A stretch of 64,000 nt of DNA from Syngnathus acus (lineage: Eukaryota; Chordata; Actinopteri; Syngnathiformes; Syngnathidae), in assembly GCF_901709675.1 (NCBI RefSeq), contig NC_051099.1:6822001-6886000 (forward strand), written 5' to 3'. Numbering within the stretch: the first letter of the stretch is position 1; each line of letters starts with the position of its first letter. The notes under the pieces were generated by a model. That model worked only from the letters and a program-made list of their open reading frames with translations. It was not told the origin of the DNA and made no database searches. Below are positions 1-14,163 of the stretch, piece by piece. Made by a program: the position numbers and the translations under genes.

Positions 1-172
1 ATGTGCCAAACCGTGAATTAAAGGTGAAAAGTAAAATGACATTTGCTTTCATTCATCTGTGCGACTTTGACAGCAATTCTAAGTAAAGTTAGGGGATGGC
101 AGGAGATGCTTACTAACAAGAGCAAAATAAATGAGTTATTCTATTGATTGATGTCCAATGTCTTTTTGTCAG

Positions 173-2651
<2,479 letters not shown>

Positions 2652-3021
2652 ACTGTCCACGTGGCGGCATTGTCAACATGATGATAAACATGAACTTGTC
2701 TTAACTTCCATGACAGAGGCAGTGTCAGGCAGTTGGAGTCCATCCAAAAAAACTTCAGCCGCAGTTTCAAATTAAATTCTACTTGCATCAATTCATAGTG
2801 CCACAAACAAAAGCCATAGCTACATTTTTCAGCTCATTTGCATATATACACAAAACCACAGCTTGCAGCAACATTCAAGGGCTGTGGAGATTGCAATTTA
2901 GCTGCTGTGAACTTGATCAAGGAGCTTTGTGAACTGACGGGTGATTTTTTTTTTATGCAAAAATCCCAACGGCACTCACAAGCAAACTCATTCTGAATAA
3001 AATGTCAAAAATGCCATTACA
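2652..3021 (+). other. pygm: pygm 3' UTR with polyadenylation signal
   Basis: Non-coding sequence after the pygm stop codon. A canonical AATAAA at 2996-3001 sits about 345 nt past the stop, so cleavage is expected near 3015-3025. The end is inferred from that signal only. Confidence 0.6.
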
Positions 3022-5433
3022 GCCTGGGTGACTACTTTTATTTTTTTCTCCATTTACTGTTGTTTTTGGATGCAGCAATGTTTTGTACTAGCTCAAAAGG
3101 ACACTGATAACCTTATTAGGGATAATATTTACCATCAGACGGGGTTATAAGGCTGTCAACCTGGTTTTCACGGTAACAAAGTAACAGGAATTTCAAATGC
3201 AGAATTACAATGAGGAAATCCACAAGATGGGCTATGTGCCTTTGTTTACATGATAATCAACCTTGCAGACAGCTGCTATCTTAGGAACAGTGCATTCAGG
3301 TGACGCAATCTGAAAAAAAGCAGATCTATTCTAGGTGCTGATAAATGCATACGTGTTTGTTTGTTTACCAAATGCCCTACATTAGGCAGATATGATCAGT
3401 CTGTAGTGTTTGTTTTGGGGGGCAAGGGGGGGGGGGGGGCTGTAGTGGTTGTTTTTTAGTAGGACACTCTATAAGGATTTTTATTCAGGTATTTTTTTTT
3501 CATTGTTATTAAATAATTATATTTAAAGGGCTATTTCAAACTATTTACTCGACGTATGCTCTCACTAAAAAGTTTCGATTGATAAAGATGGTTTGAAGTT
3601 TGAAACAAAAACTTTTTTTATGATCTGGTCTGGCTCAGTGTAGTATGTTGTGGGATTTTCGCAATTTATATGTGAATGTAGTCACACCCGTGAACTTTAC
3701 ACCGTAAGAATGATTCACAAGGAGCAGGAGATCCTCTTGAAAACAAAATGTCAATAAATCTGAATTGAATTGATTCTTTAGATTGGCCTTATCTGCTCGC
3801 AAGAGTAGGATGGACTTGAAGTGTCTTTCAAGTGGATCTTTTAGAATAGAGAAGAAACACGGCAACAAAAATACCCTCAACTTGACTGATATAAAATGAG
3901 ATAAACTATGTTTTATTGTCCAGACGTTTGGAGTCAAAAGGGCATTCACGGCTGAAAAAAAAGTCATTTTGAGTGAAAGGTCACAGCTCAAAAAAGTATG
4001 CATATTATTCTTTTCAGCCACATGCAACAGGCAGTTCTTAGAATGTTTTGACTCACTTTGGACAGACCGTACAGAAAAAAAAAATGCTTGCCAGCAAAAC
4101 CACTGAGCATGTGCGTTAACTGCACGTGTTTATTTTATTTTTTAAACTTTAGCAGCACGTAAGACAACTATGTGAACAGCCAGCCTGTAACTCATTGGTT
4201 ATATAAACTGAATAGGAAAATATGCTCAAATTATTCATTTGAATTCAACGTGCTTCTATTTTGCAGAAAACAGCATATTAATGATTGTTTTTTTTAAATC
4301 ATCTTAAAGGACACTTCTCATGTTTACATACAGTAGTACAAATTATGATCTTGTTTACATAGTTCAGACTTGTGGACGGTCAACGCTTCATTAAAAATTG
4401 CTTGTATTATTTTGGGTTTTGGTTACAGAAGTCATGCGAGCTTACTTGTGTATTTGTAGCCATGAACAGAGAGAAAAGTGCAAAGCAATGAGAAAATCAG
4501 TAATGTGCTCCTGTCAGTCACGTTTCACCACCGCAATAAAAAGGAAGACACGCATGTCTTCTTTAGGAGGCGTATCTGATTTTACAAGTTGAAAGTCCAA
4601 AGGTATGTATGAATGCTGAAAGTGACAGAAAATGAATGTGCACAGTTGGAAGGCAATATTAAAATGGCTAGTCACTTTCTTTGGATTCAAATACTGCCCA
4701 AAATGACTTAAACAACAACTCAGTGACTCTCACAGCTGAATCAACTTTTTTTTTGTTTTGCTTTGGTGCACCTGCAGCTTCATTCAGTCTGACACCTCAT
4801 GCTGATTATTAAACAAGTGCATGCAATCCTCAAAACTATTCAGCAGGATAAAAAGGCAAAAGTTTGGAGTTGTTGCTTCAACAATAGCAAGATGACACTT
4901 AGTATAATTTGCAAAGGCACTAGATGTACTGTACACATACTCTTTGTTTGATGATCAGTACTTTTTTTCCCCCCAATTGGCCTCTTTCTTAATATTATGG
5001 CTTATTTTGGTGACAGTAATTTGGCTCTGCACATTTTGGGGAATGCTTCTTTTGTTCCACTGGTGGGAGTTAACAATACAAGCGAGGCACTTCAAGACTG
5101 ACACATGAAATAACTACTGAGGAGAGGGGAGTGGAAAATGAGCGGAACATAGGTATCTGCCCCCTTTTGCTCCCTTGCCCGATCAGACTTTGATCCTATT
5201 CAGCAAAAAGCCTGCATTCAAGCTCTGCGTTTAGCGAGCGGGTTTGCCAATACCTCGTGTGGCCCGGCTCAATAGCACTTCCAATAATCCAAAGTGCAGA
5301 CACAGGACTGGTATTTGAGAGCAGATTAATTGCATTAACATGAGAGCACAACTTGATCTACTGCCTTTTCATTTTTTGCTCTTTTTTCAACTATTTGATT
5401 TGAGTTGATGTGCTGACAACTATCATTCTGCAG
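3022..5433. other. Intergenic DNA between pygm and the SLC22 gene
   Basis: No convincing coding exon on either strand. It holds AT-rich sequence, a G-rich stretch around 3417-3439 and short A/T runs. The part next to the transporter should contain its promoter. Around 5287-5296, TCCAAAGTGCA resembles one half of an HNF4-type direct repeat, and 5323-5339 (GATTAATTGCATTAAC) is a loose HNF1-like dyad with a 3-bp instead of 1-bp spacer. HNF1 and HNF4 are known regulators of mammalian OAT genes, but both matches here are weak. Confidence 0.35.
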
Positions 5434-5736
5434 GTAAGTCTTTCCCATATATAGTGGAAACTCAAAAGTTGATTATTTTCATGTACCACAAAAACATGGT
5501 ATTTAAACAAGGGTGTGTACACTTTTTATATCCACTGCAAAGTAGTACAATGTTGCATTTTTAATCATTTGAATTATTGATTCTTTGGCAGTAAAAAAAA
5601 TAATACAAAATACAAAAGGCAACTGGTTATTTTGTTTTTGTTGCAAGACAAAAACATTTTTTGTGCTTCATTGATCTAACTACTTTGTGGTTCTAAAATG
5701 ATGAATGCAACAGAATGAGCTTCCATTGTTTTACAG

Positions 5737-5838
5737 GTGCTGAAGAAAATACTGATCATGACCAGAACATACTGAGAAATGTTTTTGGAACTTGACAACT
5801 AGGCCTGGTGGTGCTGTTAACCATCCGGTGGAAATTAC

Positions 5839-5870
<32 letters not shown>

Positions 5871-5878
5871 TCTTGGAA
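5737..5878 (+). promoter_or_regulatory. slc22a6l: Probable 5' leader of the SLC22 transcript with two short upstream ORFs and an A/CA tract
   Basis: A TTTTACAG acceptor ends at 5736 and a matching CAG|GTAAGT donor lies at 5434, so a non-coding first exon ending at 5433 is possible. Between 5737 and the start codon are two small ORFs, ATG at 5758 (stop TGA 5773-5775) and ATG at 5779 (stop TAG 5800-5802). A run of about sixteen A followed by CA repeats ends about 11 nt before the start codon. The noncoding exon and the uORFs are inferred from sequence alone. Confidence 0.4.
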
Positions 5879-8800
5879 ATGCCATTTGGTGACCTCCTGG
5901 AGCAGGTGGGCAGCACGGGCCGCTTCCAGATCCTGCATGTAACCCTGCTGAGTATTCCAGTGCTCCTAATGGCCAGTCACAACCTGCTGCAGAATTTCGT
6001 GGCGGCCGTGCCTCCCCACTACTGCAGTGCACATGCGAACATCTCTCAGCGACAGCTCAGCCCGCAAGAAATCTTAACAGTCACTGTGCCTTTGGACCAA
6101 ACGGGCAAGCGTCAGAGCTGCCGGCGCTATGTTGCGCCACAGTGGCACCTCCTGGACACGAATGCAACTTTGAAATACCAGGAAGAATTGGACGATATTA
6201 GCCTCCAGGAATGCACTGATGGTTGGTCTTACAATATGACTGGCATGACCTCCTCAATCATAGCGGAGGTAAGGCTTGCTTTCTTTCCCTGGTTGCATTT
6301 CTTGTCTGGATGTTTCAAATTGGTTCAATTGTGTGTTCAGTGGGATTTGGTGTGCGATCTGCGCTCTTTGAAGCAAATGGGCCAAACCGTCTACATGGGA
6401 GGTGTTCTTGTGGGATCCATTGTCTTGGGAAGTCTTGCTGACAAGTAAAAATCCCTTTCAGCTGCCAATTTGTTTGATGAGTAAAACTCCAAAACGTGGA
6501 GCTTGTTTAAGGTGAGCTACAGTGACGCTGCTGTATGCGCTCAGGTTCGGACGACGCATCCTATTGATCATTTCCCACCTGCTGATGGCAGTGGCCGGGA
6601 CGGGTGCTGCTTTCTCCACATCCTTCCCCATCTTCTGCCTGTGCCGCTTCGGTTGCGGAATGGCTCTGTCCGGCATAGGCCTCAACACCTTCTCGCTCAG
6701 TAAGCAATTCAGTTTGACTAAGGAGGAAAATAAGAGCCAAATGAGCATGCTGCATGTTAAACAGATGAAATTTTTTTTTTTTGAAAAAAAGTCGTGGAGT
6801 GGATCCCGACCCGTGTTCGGACCGGAGTGGGCACCATCACAGGTTACTGTTACACGGTGGGACAGTTACTCCAGGCGGCTATCGCTTACTTCATTCGGGA
6901 CTGGAGGTGGTTGACCTTGGCGGTGTCTTCACCGTTTTACATCTTCTTCATCTACTCATGGTGAGATGTTCAAAGTTGAGTTGATGAACACCCTGCAAAG
7001 ATTAAGAATAGCATCAGGCACAAAAAAATAAAAAATCTATGAGCGTGTCAATCAAAACAGAAGAGGTATTTTTGAGAAGGCAGAATTGTTAACATGGCTC
7101 CTCTGTTTGCTTAAAATCATCGTTGGACTGTAAACAATGCAGGTGGTTTCATGAATCTTCAAGATGGTTGGTCCTGAGCCAAAACTACGACAAAGCCATC
7201 AAGAACCTTAAAAGCGTCGCTAAAATTAACGGACGTCATAAGGAGGGCGACAAAATTGACATTAACGTAGGTGACAATTATTAATGCTCCCAACATAACC
7301 GTTTTGAAATTGAAATCGAGCGAGGATAACTTTGTCTTTTTGCGTAAAGATGGTGCAAGAGTCTATGAAGAAAGAGATGTCATGCTCCCAAGGCTCCTAC
7401 ACTGTCATAGATCTGTTCCGTACTCCCACCATGCGCTCGATGACAATCTGCCTCGGTGCTGTCTGGTAAGCAAACAATTCATTCATTCTAAGCACTTTCT
7501 GATGCATTCAAATGATATTCGTTCTTCTGCAGGCTATCAACAAGCTTTGCCTACTATGGGCTAGCCATGGACCTCCAGAAGTTTGGGGTGGACTTCTACT
7601 TAATCCAAGTCATCTTTGGGGCTGTGGACATCCCCGCTAAAGTGGTCATAAGTCTGACTATGAGTTTTATCGGACGCCGTCCATCCCAAAGTGGCGCCCT
7701 TATCATTGCTGGAATTACAGTATTGATCAACCTCATGGTACCTCAAGGTATGACAAAACACTTTGGCAAGTTGCATGGAAATAAAACTTTACCATTAAGG
7801 AGGATCCTTAGATTCAAACCTCATGATACCTTCCAACTAAAATGATTCTCTTTCAGGTTTGACTGATGATTTAAGTGTGCCCTCTGCTGGCTGCTGAGGA
7901 GAATGCTAAATTATGACCTCACAAGCAGCTGATGCCTTTTATTGCACTCATCCACAGAGCATCAGATGCTGCGCACCTCTCTGGCGGTTATGGGGAAAGG
8001 CTGTCTCGCTGCCTCCTTCAATTGCTGTTACCTTTACTCTGGAGAGCTCTTCCCCACCATTATTCGGTGAGTCAAAAGCTAGTTTGCTGAAAAAATAATG
8101 ATATTTACGTTGTTGAACATGTACGCAGGAACATAAGCTCATTAAGGCAATCAGAACCTCGGCTGAGCTCTTTTCTCCTTGACTATTTGAGCGGCATAAT
8201 CAGACTGACAAGCCACTCTAAATGATTACGTAATGCCTCAAAAGACATTATGTCCTATCCTGAAAGTAAAAGAGCTGCGAATTGACTTTGCAAGTTCTTC
8301 TGCGGGTACTCACAAACACACAAAAAACACTTGCCAGGTTCATTGAAGCCTTGCAATTAACCAAAGGCGTTAAGAGGAGCGTCAAATGTTCTTTTTGTCT
8401 TTAGCGCATGTGCTGCAAACTGACGACAGTAAAAAAAAATAGGCCTTCTTAGAAAAAGGATGAATGGAAATGATTTGCAATCTCCAGCGACAGACATTGC
8501 ACTCGTTATGTGTGTGTCCATAACTAAAGGTTAGAGGTCAAGTGATGTTAAAGATTAACCACAGTCTGTGACCTAGATCATGATAAATATAGGTCATGTA
8601 GACCCACCGAAGTTAATCAAATTCAGTGCCAGATGTGTTTGCACGATAATTATATTTAAAAAAATTTGTCAAAATTATACTATCCATCCAAGCACTTTCT
8701 ATAGATGTTAACTTTGCACCTCAGTCAGAATGGAATGGGTATGGTTTCGATGACGGCTCGCGTGGGAGCCATGGTGGCCCCCATGGTGCTCCTGAGCAGT

Positions 8801-9107
8801 GACTACATACCTTGGCTGCCGGGTTTGATCTACGGAGGAGCTCCCATCATCAGTGGAGTGGCTGCCATGTTCCTCCCGGAAACGCTCGGGTCGCCACTTC
8901 CTGACACGATACAAGATGTGGAAGACAGGTAAACTGTCAAGTCCTGTTAATCAAAATAAATTAGAGATCCAGAATGAATTAAAAAAAAAAAAAAAAACAT
9001 TTGTCTGATTTCAACACAGGGGCTCTGGGAGAGTGTCCAAAACGCAACCAAAGCAAGCAGCCGCTATGCAAGACACTGAGGCCAATCTCCTGAAGCAGGT
9101 CGTCTGA
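5879..9107 (+). CDS. slc22a6l: Organic anion transporter, SLC22A6/OAT1-like (complete, 10 coding exons)
   Basis: Plasma-membrane major facilitator protein, expected to exchange organic anions for dicarboxylates in epithelia such as kidney. Exons: 5879-6268, 6341-6444, 6545-6699, 6792-6960, 7143-7266, 7350-7465, 7533-7747, 7958-8066, 8725-8928, 9020-9107; 1674 nt, 557 residues, close to the 550-563 of OAT1/OAT3. Seen: N-terminus [16 protein letters not shown] and [10 protein letters not shown]; a large first extracellular loop (about residues 32-130) with three N-glycosylation sequons (NIS, NAT, NMT); MFS motif GSLADKFGRR across the exon 2/3 junction; TM7-8 block [20 protein letters not shown]; and [12 protein letters not shown] at the C-terminal side. 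The Lys of AVDIPAK and the Arg of TARVG match the two basic residues important for anion transport in mammalian OAT1 (K382, R466); cation transporters lack them. The ATG at 5879 aligns with the OAT1 start. OAT1 versus OAT3 orthology is not resolved. Exon 4 and 6 acceptors are purine-rich (AAAAAAAG, GTAAAG). Confidence 0.93.
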
Positions 9108-9375
9108 ATGCATCAAAAACTGATAGGAAATTCAGTGTGTACTGCTGTTTTTTGTTGTGATTTTACTTTATTCTCCTCATCGCCTGTATGACTGCTGAGA
9201 TTTATGCTAGATATAGACAGGTCAATCGTGGGGGGAGAAAAAAAAAATCACATGGTTGTGCTGTAGCATTATGGAATTCAGTGGTGCTGGGGACTCAGTG
9301 CTTTGTATTAAAAGAAAAAAATCACATTAAGGAAGTTCTTTATATAATAAAATTGCATTTATGTTTGTAGTTTGC
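9108..9375 (+). other. slc22a6l: SLC22 3' UTR with polyadenylation signal
   Basis: AATAAA at 9346-9351, about 240 nt beyond the stop codon, is the likely polyadenylation signal. An earlier AATAAA at 8956-8961 lies inside intron 9. Confidence 0.5.
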
Positions 9376-9904
9376 TTTCATTTGAAATACAGTACATACT
9401 CTGCAGTGAACATACTAACTCATTGTGTTAGATTTACTTTGGTCACTTTCAAACTACCACTACAGCATGTCAGGTGTCCAATAATACAAGCAAATTATGG
9501 CAACAAATATGTAAAAATGAATATAACATTTAAAGCTTAAAGTTAATTCAAGTTCTTGTTCCACCATGAATGAATTGCAAAAAGTTTTAGGATGAACCGA
9601 AACCATAAAAATATAAAGCATTGTCAATTTTACCTGCACGGTCCTCTTGAATTTTGGCGTTCAGCTCCTGCAGGTTGTGCAAAACGCATTGGAAAATTGT
9701 GCAATATTGGACAAGAGCATTCAAAGGTTTTGGACAGATGGACATGACCTTTCACCCTTATTAGGTAGCCCCAATACCTGACCAGAATGTTGGCGTGAGT
9801 CACAGTAGCAAACGCTAATTGATATGCTTGCAGGTGAACGTCGCGCTGCACATTCCTCCTTCCTGTCCACATTTTAGTTACGTTTTAAGAACTTATTTGA
9901 GTTA
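9376..9904. other. Spacer between SLC22 gene and hAT element
   Basis: No exon, RNA gene or clear repeat recognised. Short ORFs here have no family resemblance. Confidence 0.5.
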
Positions 9905-9912
9905 GTAAATAT

Positions 9913-10670
9913 TAGGGGTGTAAATCGCGGGTTTTGTCACGATACGATATCATATCGATACAAAGAAACACGATACGATATTTGCCGATATCTTAAAGCC
10001 TGCTGTGATTCATTCACGATACATCACGATATAGTGCTCCACGATCGATATTTTTTAAATAAAAAATATAGAACAATATCCTGATTTATAACAATTCATA
10101 CGCAAAATCAACAAGGTACTGCAAACTATTTATTTAGGAAATTACAAGAGTATTGTAGTATACAAAGTGCTTATTTTAACACTGAACTTCATCAAATTCC
10201 TATATTTTTTCTCATATAAGTAAAGAAAAATGAATATTCTTTCTTTTTTTGTAATACCATTAACTTTAAAGTGCATTACTGAACTATTTATTTACAATAA
10301 TTTTAATTGTCCGTTGAGCCATCTTTTCTTTGGAATCCAAAGTGCTTCCAAACGAATGACTTGAAGCCCAAAGGGGAGCGAATTTCCTCGTCTTCTTGGA
10401 CACTAGCCATAGCACCAGCCCAGGAGCCGCGCAGTTGTCGGCTCCCCTTTCACGTGCCTGCTCTGCTCACAACACAGCACGCCGCGTACTGCTCCCGGAA
10501 AGAGGAAGCAAGCAAGCAACAATGAACTGGATTTCAAAATAAAGTCGCGTCTAATGTCCGAGGTCAAACACGGCGATATAAATCGATGTTTACGTTTAGC
10601 ATCGATGCCAATAAATCGTAGAGCATTATATCGATTAATCGATGTGTATCGATGAATCGTTACACCCCTA
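9913..10670. mobile_element. Non-autonomous hAT-type DNA transposon with perfect 8-bp target duplication
   Basis: A 758-bp element. It begins TAGGGGTGTAA (9913-9923) and ends with the inverted copy TTACACCCCTA (10660-10670). It is flanked by an exact 8-bp duplication GTAAATAT at 9905-9912 and 10671-10678, the target size of the hAT superfamily. The subterminal parts are full of ATCGATA and CGATACGATAT motifs on both sides. No transposase is present; a 72-codon ORF at 10307-10525 is not recognisable as one. The near-intact ends suggest a fairly young insertion. Confidence 0.85.
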
Positions 10671-10678
10671 GTAAATAT

Positions 10679-13508
10679 GCAACCAAGGTAAATAGTCTCC
10701 AGAACAATTCTAAACCGTTACTTATGGTCGGAAATGATTCCACACATCAGAAGATGTTTCATGTATTTAAACGTGTCTGCTTTGCTCCGACAGCAGGTTT
10801 AAATAGGACTGCTGTAAAACAGCGACACCAAGCGCATGCGTGCGGTATTGCAGCAACAAGTCCTTCGTGTGCCCCTACCAAACTCTCTTAGGGCGTGTTA
10901 TACATTTACAGTACATTATTTGACTTCTGTCACGTTTTGTTCCAGTTACATTTTTACTGAACTTCCCACTTGCTGCTAACTAGACTGGCCTTTTGCTTAT
11001 TTTGAACTTTGTGAAAGATTGTACATTTGGTGCATCAGACTGCAAGAAGGACTTACTTCCCTTATGCGATATTAAAAGAAAAGTGCAATAACAGCACATA
11101 GGAGTTCTATGCAAGTATCAATATCTTTTCATGAATCACCATATGCTCCCACAATGTAACTTTGTACACATTCATATGACTATGTGCATTCAAACAAGGA
11201 AATAAATCAAGATGCAGAGCAAACACTTCTGCAGAAATGAGTACGTCATAAAAATGATATGAATAAAGATTTATTTTCCTCATATGAACAGGTGGAATCA
11301 TTTTTCATTTTATTTTACAATCTATGACAATCTCGCATTGTTTCTTTTATTTCTAGCATATTCCAGGAATGACATATGTAGGGGTGGGGGTGAGAGGGGG
11401 GGGGGGGGTCAAGGGTTGGGGTCTGTATTTTTATTGCTGAATGTTAAATGAAATACACTTTCACTGACTGGAATAGATTTGTCCGCTGCTTTTCTTTTTT
11501 CTCCTTTTTTTAAAACCATGCACCCATCTAACCTTGACCACAAGGACATGCAGAGGAAAAGAGTTTCAAGCCTGGGGGCGAGGGGGGGGGACGGTGCGAG
11601 GTCAGGTGGAAGTGGGTCTTAAAATGAAAAGAGAGGAGACTGGAGCAGGGCATGCCAGGTAGGACCTCAACATGGTGAGTTTTGCCAAAGTGAGGGGAAT
11701 CACAGAATTTACGTTAGAGGAGGCAGGAAAATTGAAATTACCTGCAAGTGACATGTGACCAAAGATCATTCCCAATAATAAAAAAAGAGACCACTGTGCA
11801 ATTACCACTTACTATCCATTCGAAGTGCAGATCAATTGTACGCATCTCTTTTGAATGCTAAATAGCAACATTCCAACAATGACAAAACATTTCAGAATTT
11901 TTCTGGGGCCTTGAATGTATTTCCTTGCATCAGGCTGACTTTGATATGACTAAATCTGTCAATAAGACAAAGCGGTAGGTGCACAGTACTATCGGAGACA
12001 CTATTTGAATGCTACTTGACCTTACTGGAAATGTGCATGTAAAAGTGAAGCGCTCTAAATTGAGTGATAAAATAAGTATGCGCACAAGAAACTCGCTAGA
12101 TGGCTTTTTTTTTTTTTTTACAAAAAAAAACAACTGTTAAATATGCATTGACTGGATATCATGTTTCATTCTACACTACAGGCATCACGCACACATCGCA
12201 CGGTCACCTCTTAGAAAATGATGTCATCAAACAGCAAAATAGAAAGTTTGCATATTTTTGCATTGTATGATCCCTTTCACAGCTATTCCACTTGTTTTGT
12301 TTTCCTCTTACTTGACTTGATGTTTAGGATACGAGTGCATGATGGCGTGGAAGGGGAGTGTGTGTGTGGAAATCCTGAGACACTGTGTGGCCTCTAACAG
12401 AGACCACAAAAACCAGAATGGACACAGAAGGATGATGAAGTATGGGATTTTAAGGAAGGGGGGGGGGGGGGGGGGGGGTAAGAGTTGAGTGAAAACAGAT
12501 GCAATCTTTTTGTTTTACCCACCACCTCTGATGGCAGGGGTCACCCTGTGCCAAGCGGCTCAGTATTTGTGAGGCTCGTAAAAGGCTAAAATGAGGGGAG
12601 CCTGCAGAAAAAGGTGGGTGGGGGTGAGGGGGGGGGGGGCTAATGGGACAGACTGGGCGAGGGGTGTAAAGAATATCTGTAAACACATCAAGCAATGACC
12701 TGCATAACCTGCATAACCTACCGCAGCTTCACCTGCGCCTACTCAGTGGTGCTAGGGGGCGGGGCCAGGGAAGGGGAGGGGCATAGTCGTAATATAACGA
12801 TGGTTCTGTGTAGTTCCGATACGCACCGGCAAACCCTCAGGGTCGATGCCGCCGCACTAACAACCATTCCAAATCTATCGATACATGCAAGCAAGGTGAC
12901 ATGCGCACACACACTCACTACACGCACACACACACGCACACACACACAAACCAGATGTCAAAAAATTCTACGTGGTATTCACGAACCAGGCATTCGATTT
13001 GATCCCAAATAAAAACAAAAACCTACAGGTGATGTAAACATACACTTGAAAGTGGTTTATATTGCGTGATATGGAAGGACGTTCCAGTGGGGTGCGACTC
13101 CTCAAAGGATGCGACTTGGAAATCAATTTTATCCAGAGAAAGAAAAGAAATGAAAAGATTAATGTGTATAAAAAATGAGGTGTCCGTATAAGAAAGGCTA
13201 CAAAAACCTCCACTGGCCCTCTGGCATCGGCAAACAGCAAAAGGCACCACAATATTACTCTATTTTTTTTTTCTTTTTGACGTTGTGAAAAAACTGGCAC
13301 ATCTTTTTATGCTGTAAATCAAAATGTACATATAAATAGAGTTTTCCCTATAAAAAAGTCTTTGCTGTTAACTAGTAGACAACTTTTGCTAAAATGAAAA
13401 TAAATATTTCATTTGTTTAGAATATCTGTCAGTTATATAAAATAAAAATATTTCTTATAGATGCAGGTCTATACTATATTGACTTTTTTGTTGGTTCATG
13501 GTCACTCT
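10679..13508 (-). other. nrg2: Spacer and probable long 3' UTR of nrg2
   Basis: Downstream of the nrg2 stop codon on the - strand there is no AATAAA until about 11.27-11.44 kb, where four copies appear on that strand (plus-strand TTTATT at 11430-11435, 11346-11351, 11309-11314, 11270-11275). A 3' UTR of about 2.1-2.2 kb is therefore likely but unproven. The segment also contains G/C runs at 11396-11408, 12458-12478 and 12630-12640, and a CA/CG dinucleotide tract at about 12905-12950. No other coding sequence is seen. Confidence 0.4.
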
Positions 13509-14163
13509 CTAATGGGGTGTCGTGTCCGGTTTGGAGCGGGAGTGCGTAAGTCTCGTTTGCATGTTGCCATGCCCACTGTGCCGCCCCGACGACTGTGGAG
13601 TCCGACTGTCCACCGGCCTGTAGATGGTAGAGGGCTCAGCGTTCATGTTCTGCATACTTAGGAATGGCGTGCTTTCGCCGTCCTCCTCCGACTCGCTTCC
13701 CGTTAGACAGCTCCGGGAGCCGTAGTCCCGGGAGGCCTCGTATCCACGCGGGGCCACGTGGCCGTTCAGTCTGGATCTCCGCCAGCGCCGGCTATCGGGT
13801 GCGCCCGACCCGCTTCTCTTTGGTTGCTCCCTCGAGGAGAGATACTCCTGGGTGGTCTCATAGTCTTCGTCGTCCGCCAGCCGGTAGGGGCTGGAGGGCA
13901 GGCTGCCCCTGCTGTCGTTGGGATAGGTGCGCCGCTGCTGCCGGTAGGCCTCCTGGCACTGGGCGTCGTGGAGGGGCACTTGGTAACGGCGCAGCAGAGG
14001 CTGGTTGTCTTCCAGAGGGTACGGGTTGTGGACAGCGGGAGGGAGGGACATGGCGTGGCTGGCGTTGGGCGAAGTGATCTGGAAGGTAGGCACCTGCGGG
14101 GGCAATGAGTAATGGAAATCCACTGGCGAGAGGCGGGCTGGTGTCGTTAGGGCTGACACATAT
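13509..14163 (-). CDS. nrg2: nrg2 last coding exon (C-terminal cytoplasmic tail)
   Basis: 655 nt. It enters after a TCCCAACAG acceptor with one base that completes an Arg codon, then reads Y-V-S-A-L-T-T-P-A-R-L-S-P-V-D-F, the neuregulin tail signature. Further conserved blocks are DDEDYETTQEY, RRWRRSRLNGH, ESTPFL and PVDSRT, followed by the stop. These match NRG2 in order. In neuregulins this tail binds LIMK1 and is released by gamma-secretase for nuclear signalling. Confidence 0.95.

Noticed and set aside
5792-5878. N-terminal extension of the transporter upstream of 5879
   Set aside because: It would start at TTG and run through the A/CA tract. The ATG at 5879 aligns with the OAT1 start.
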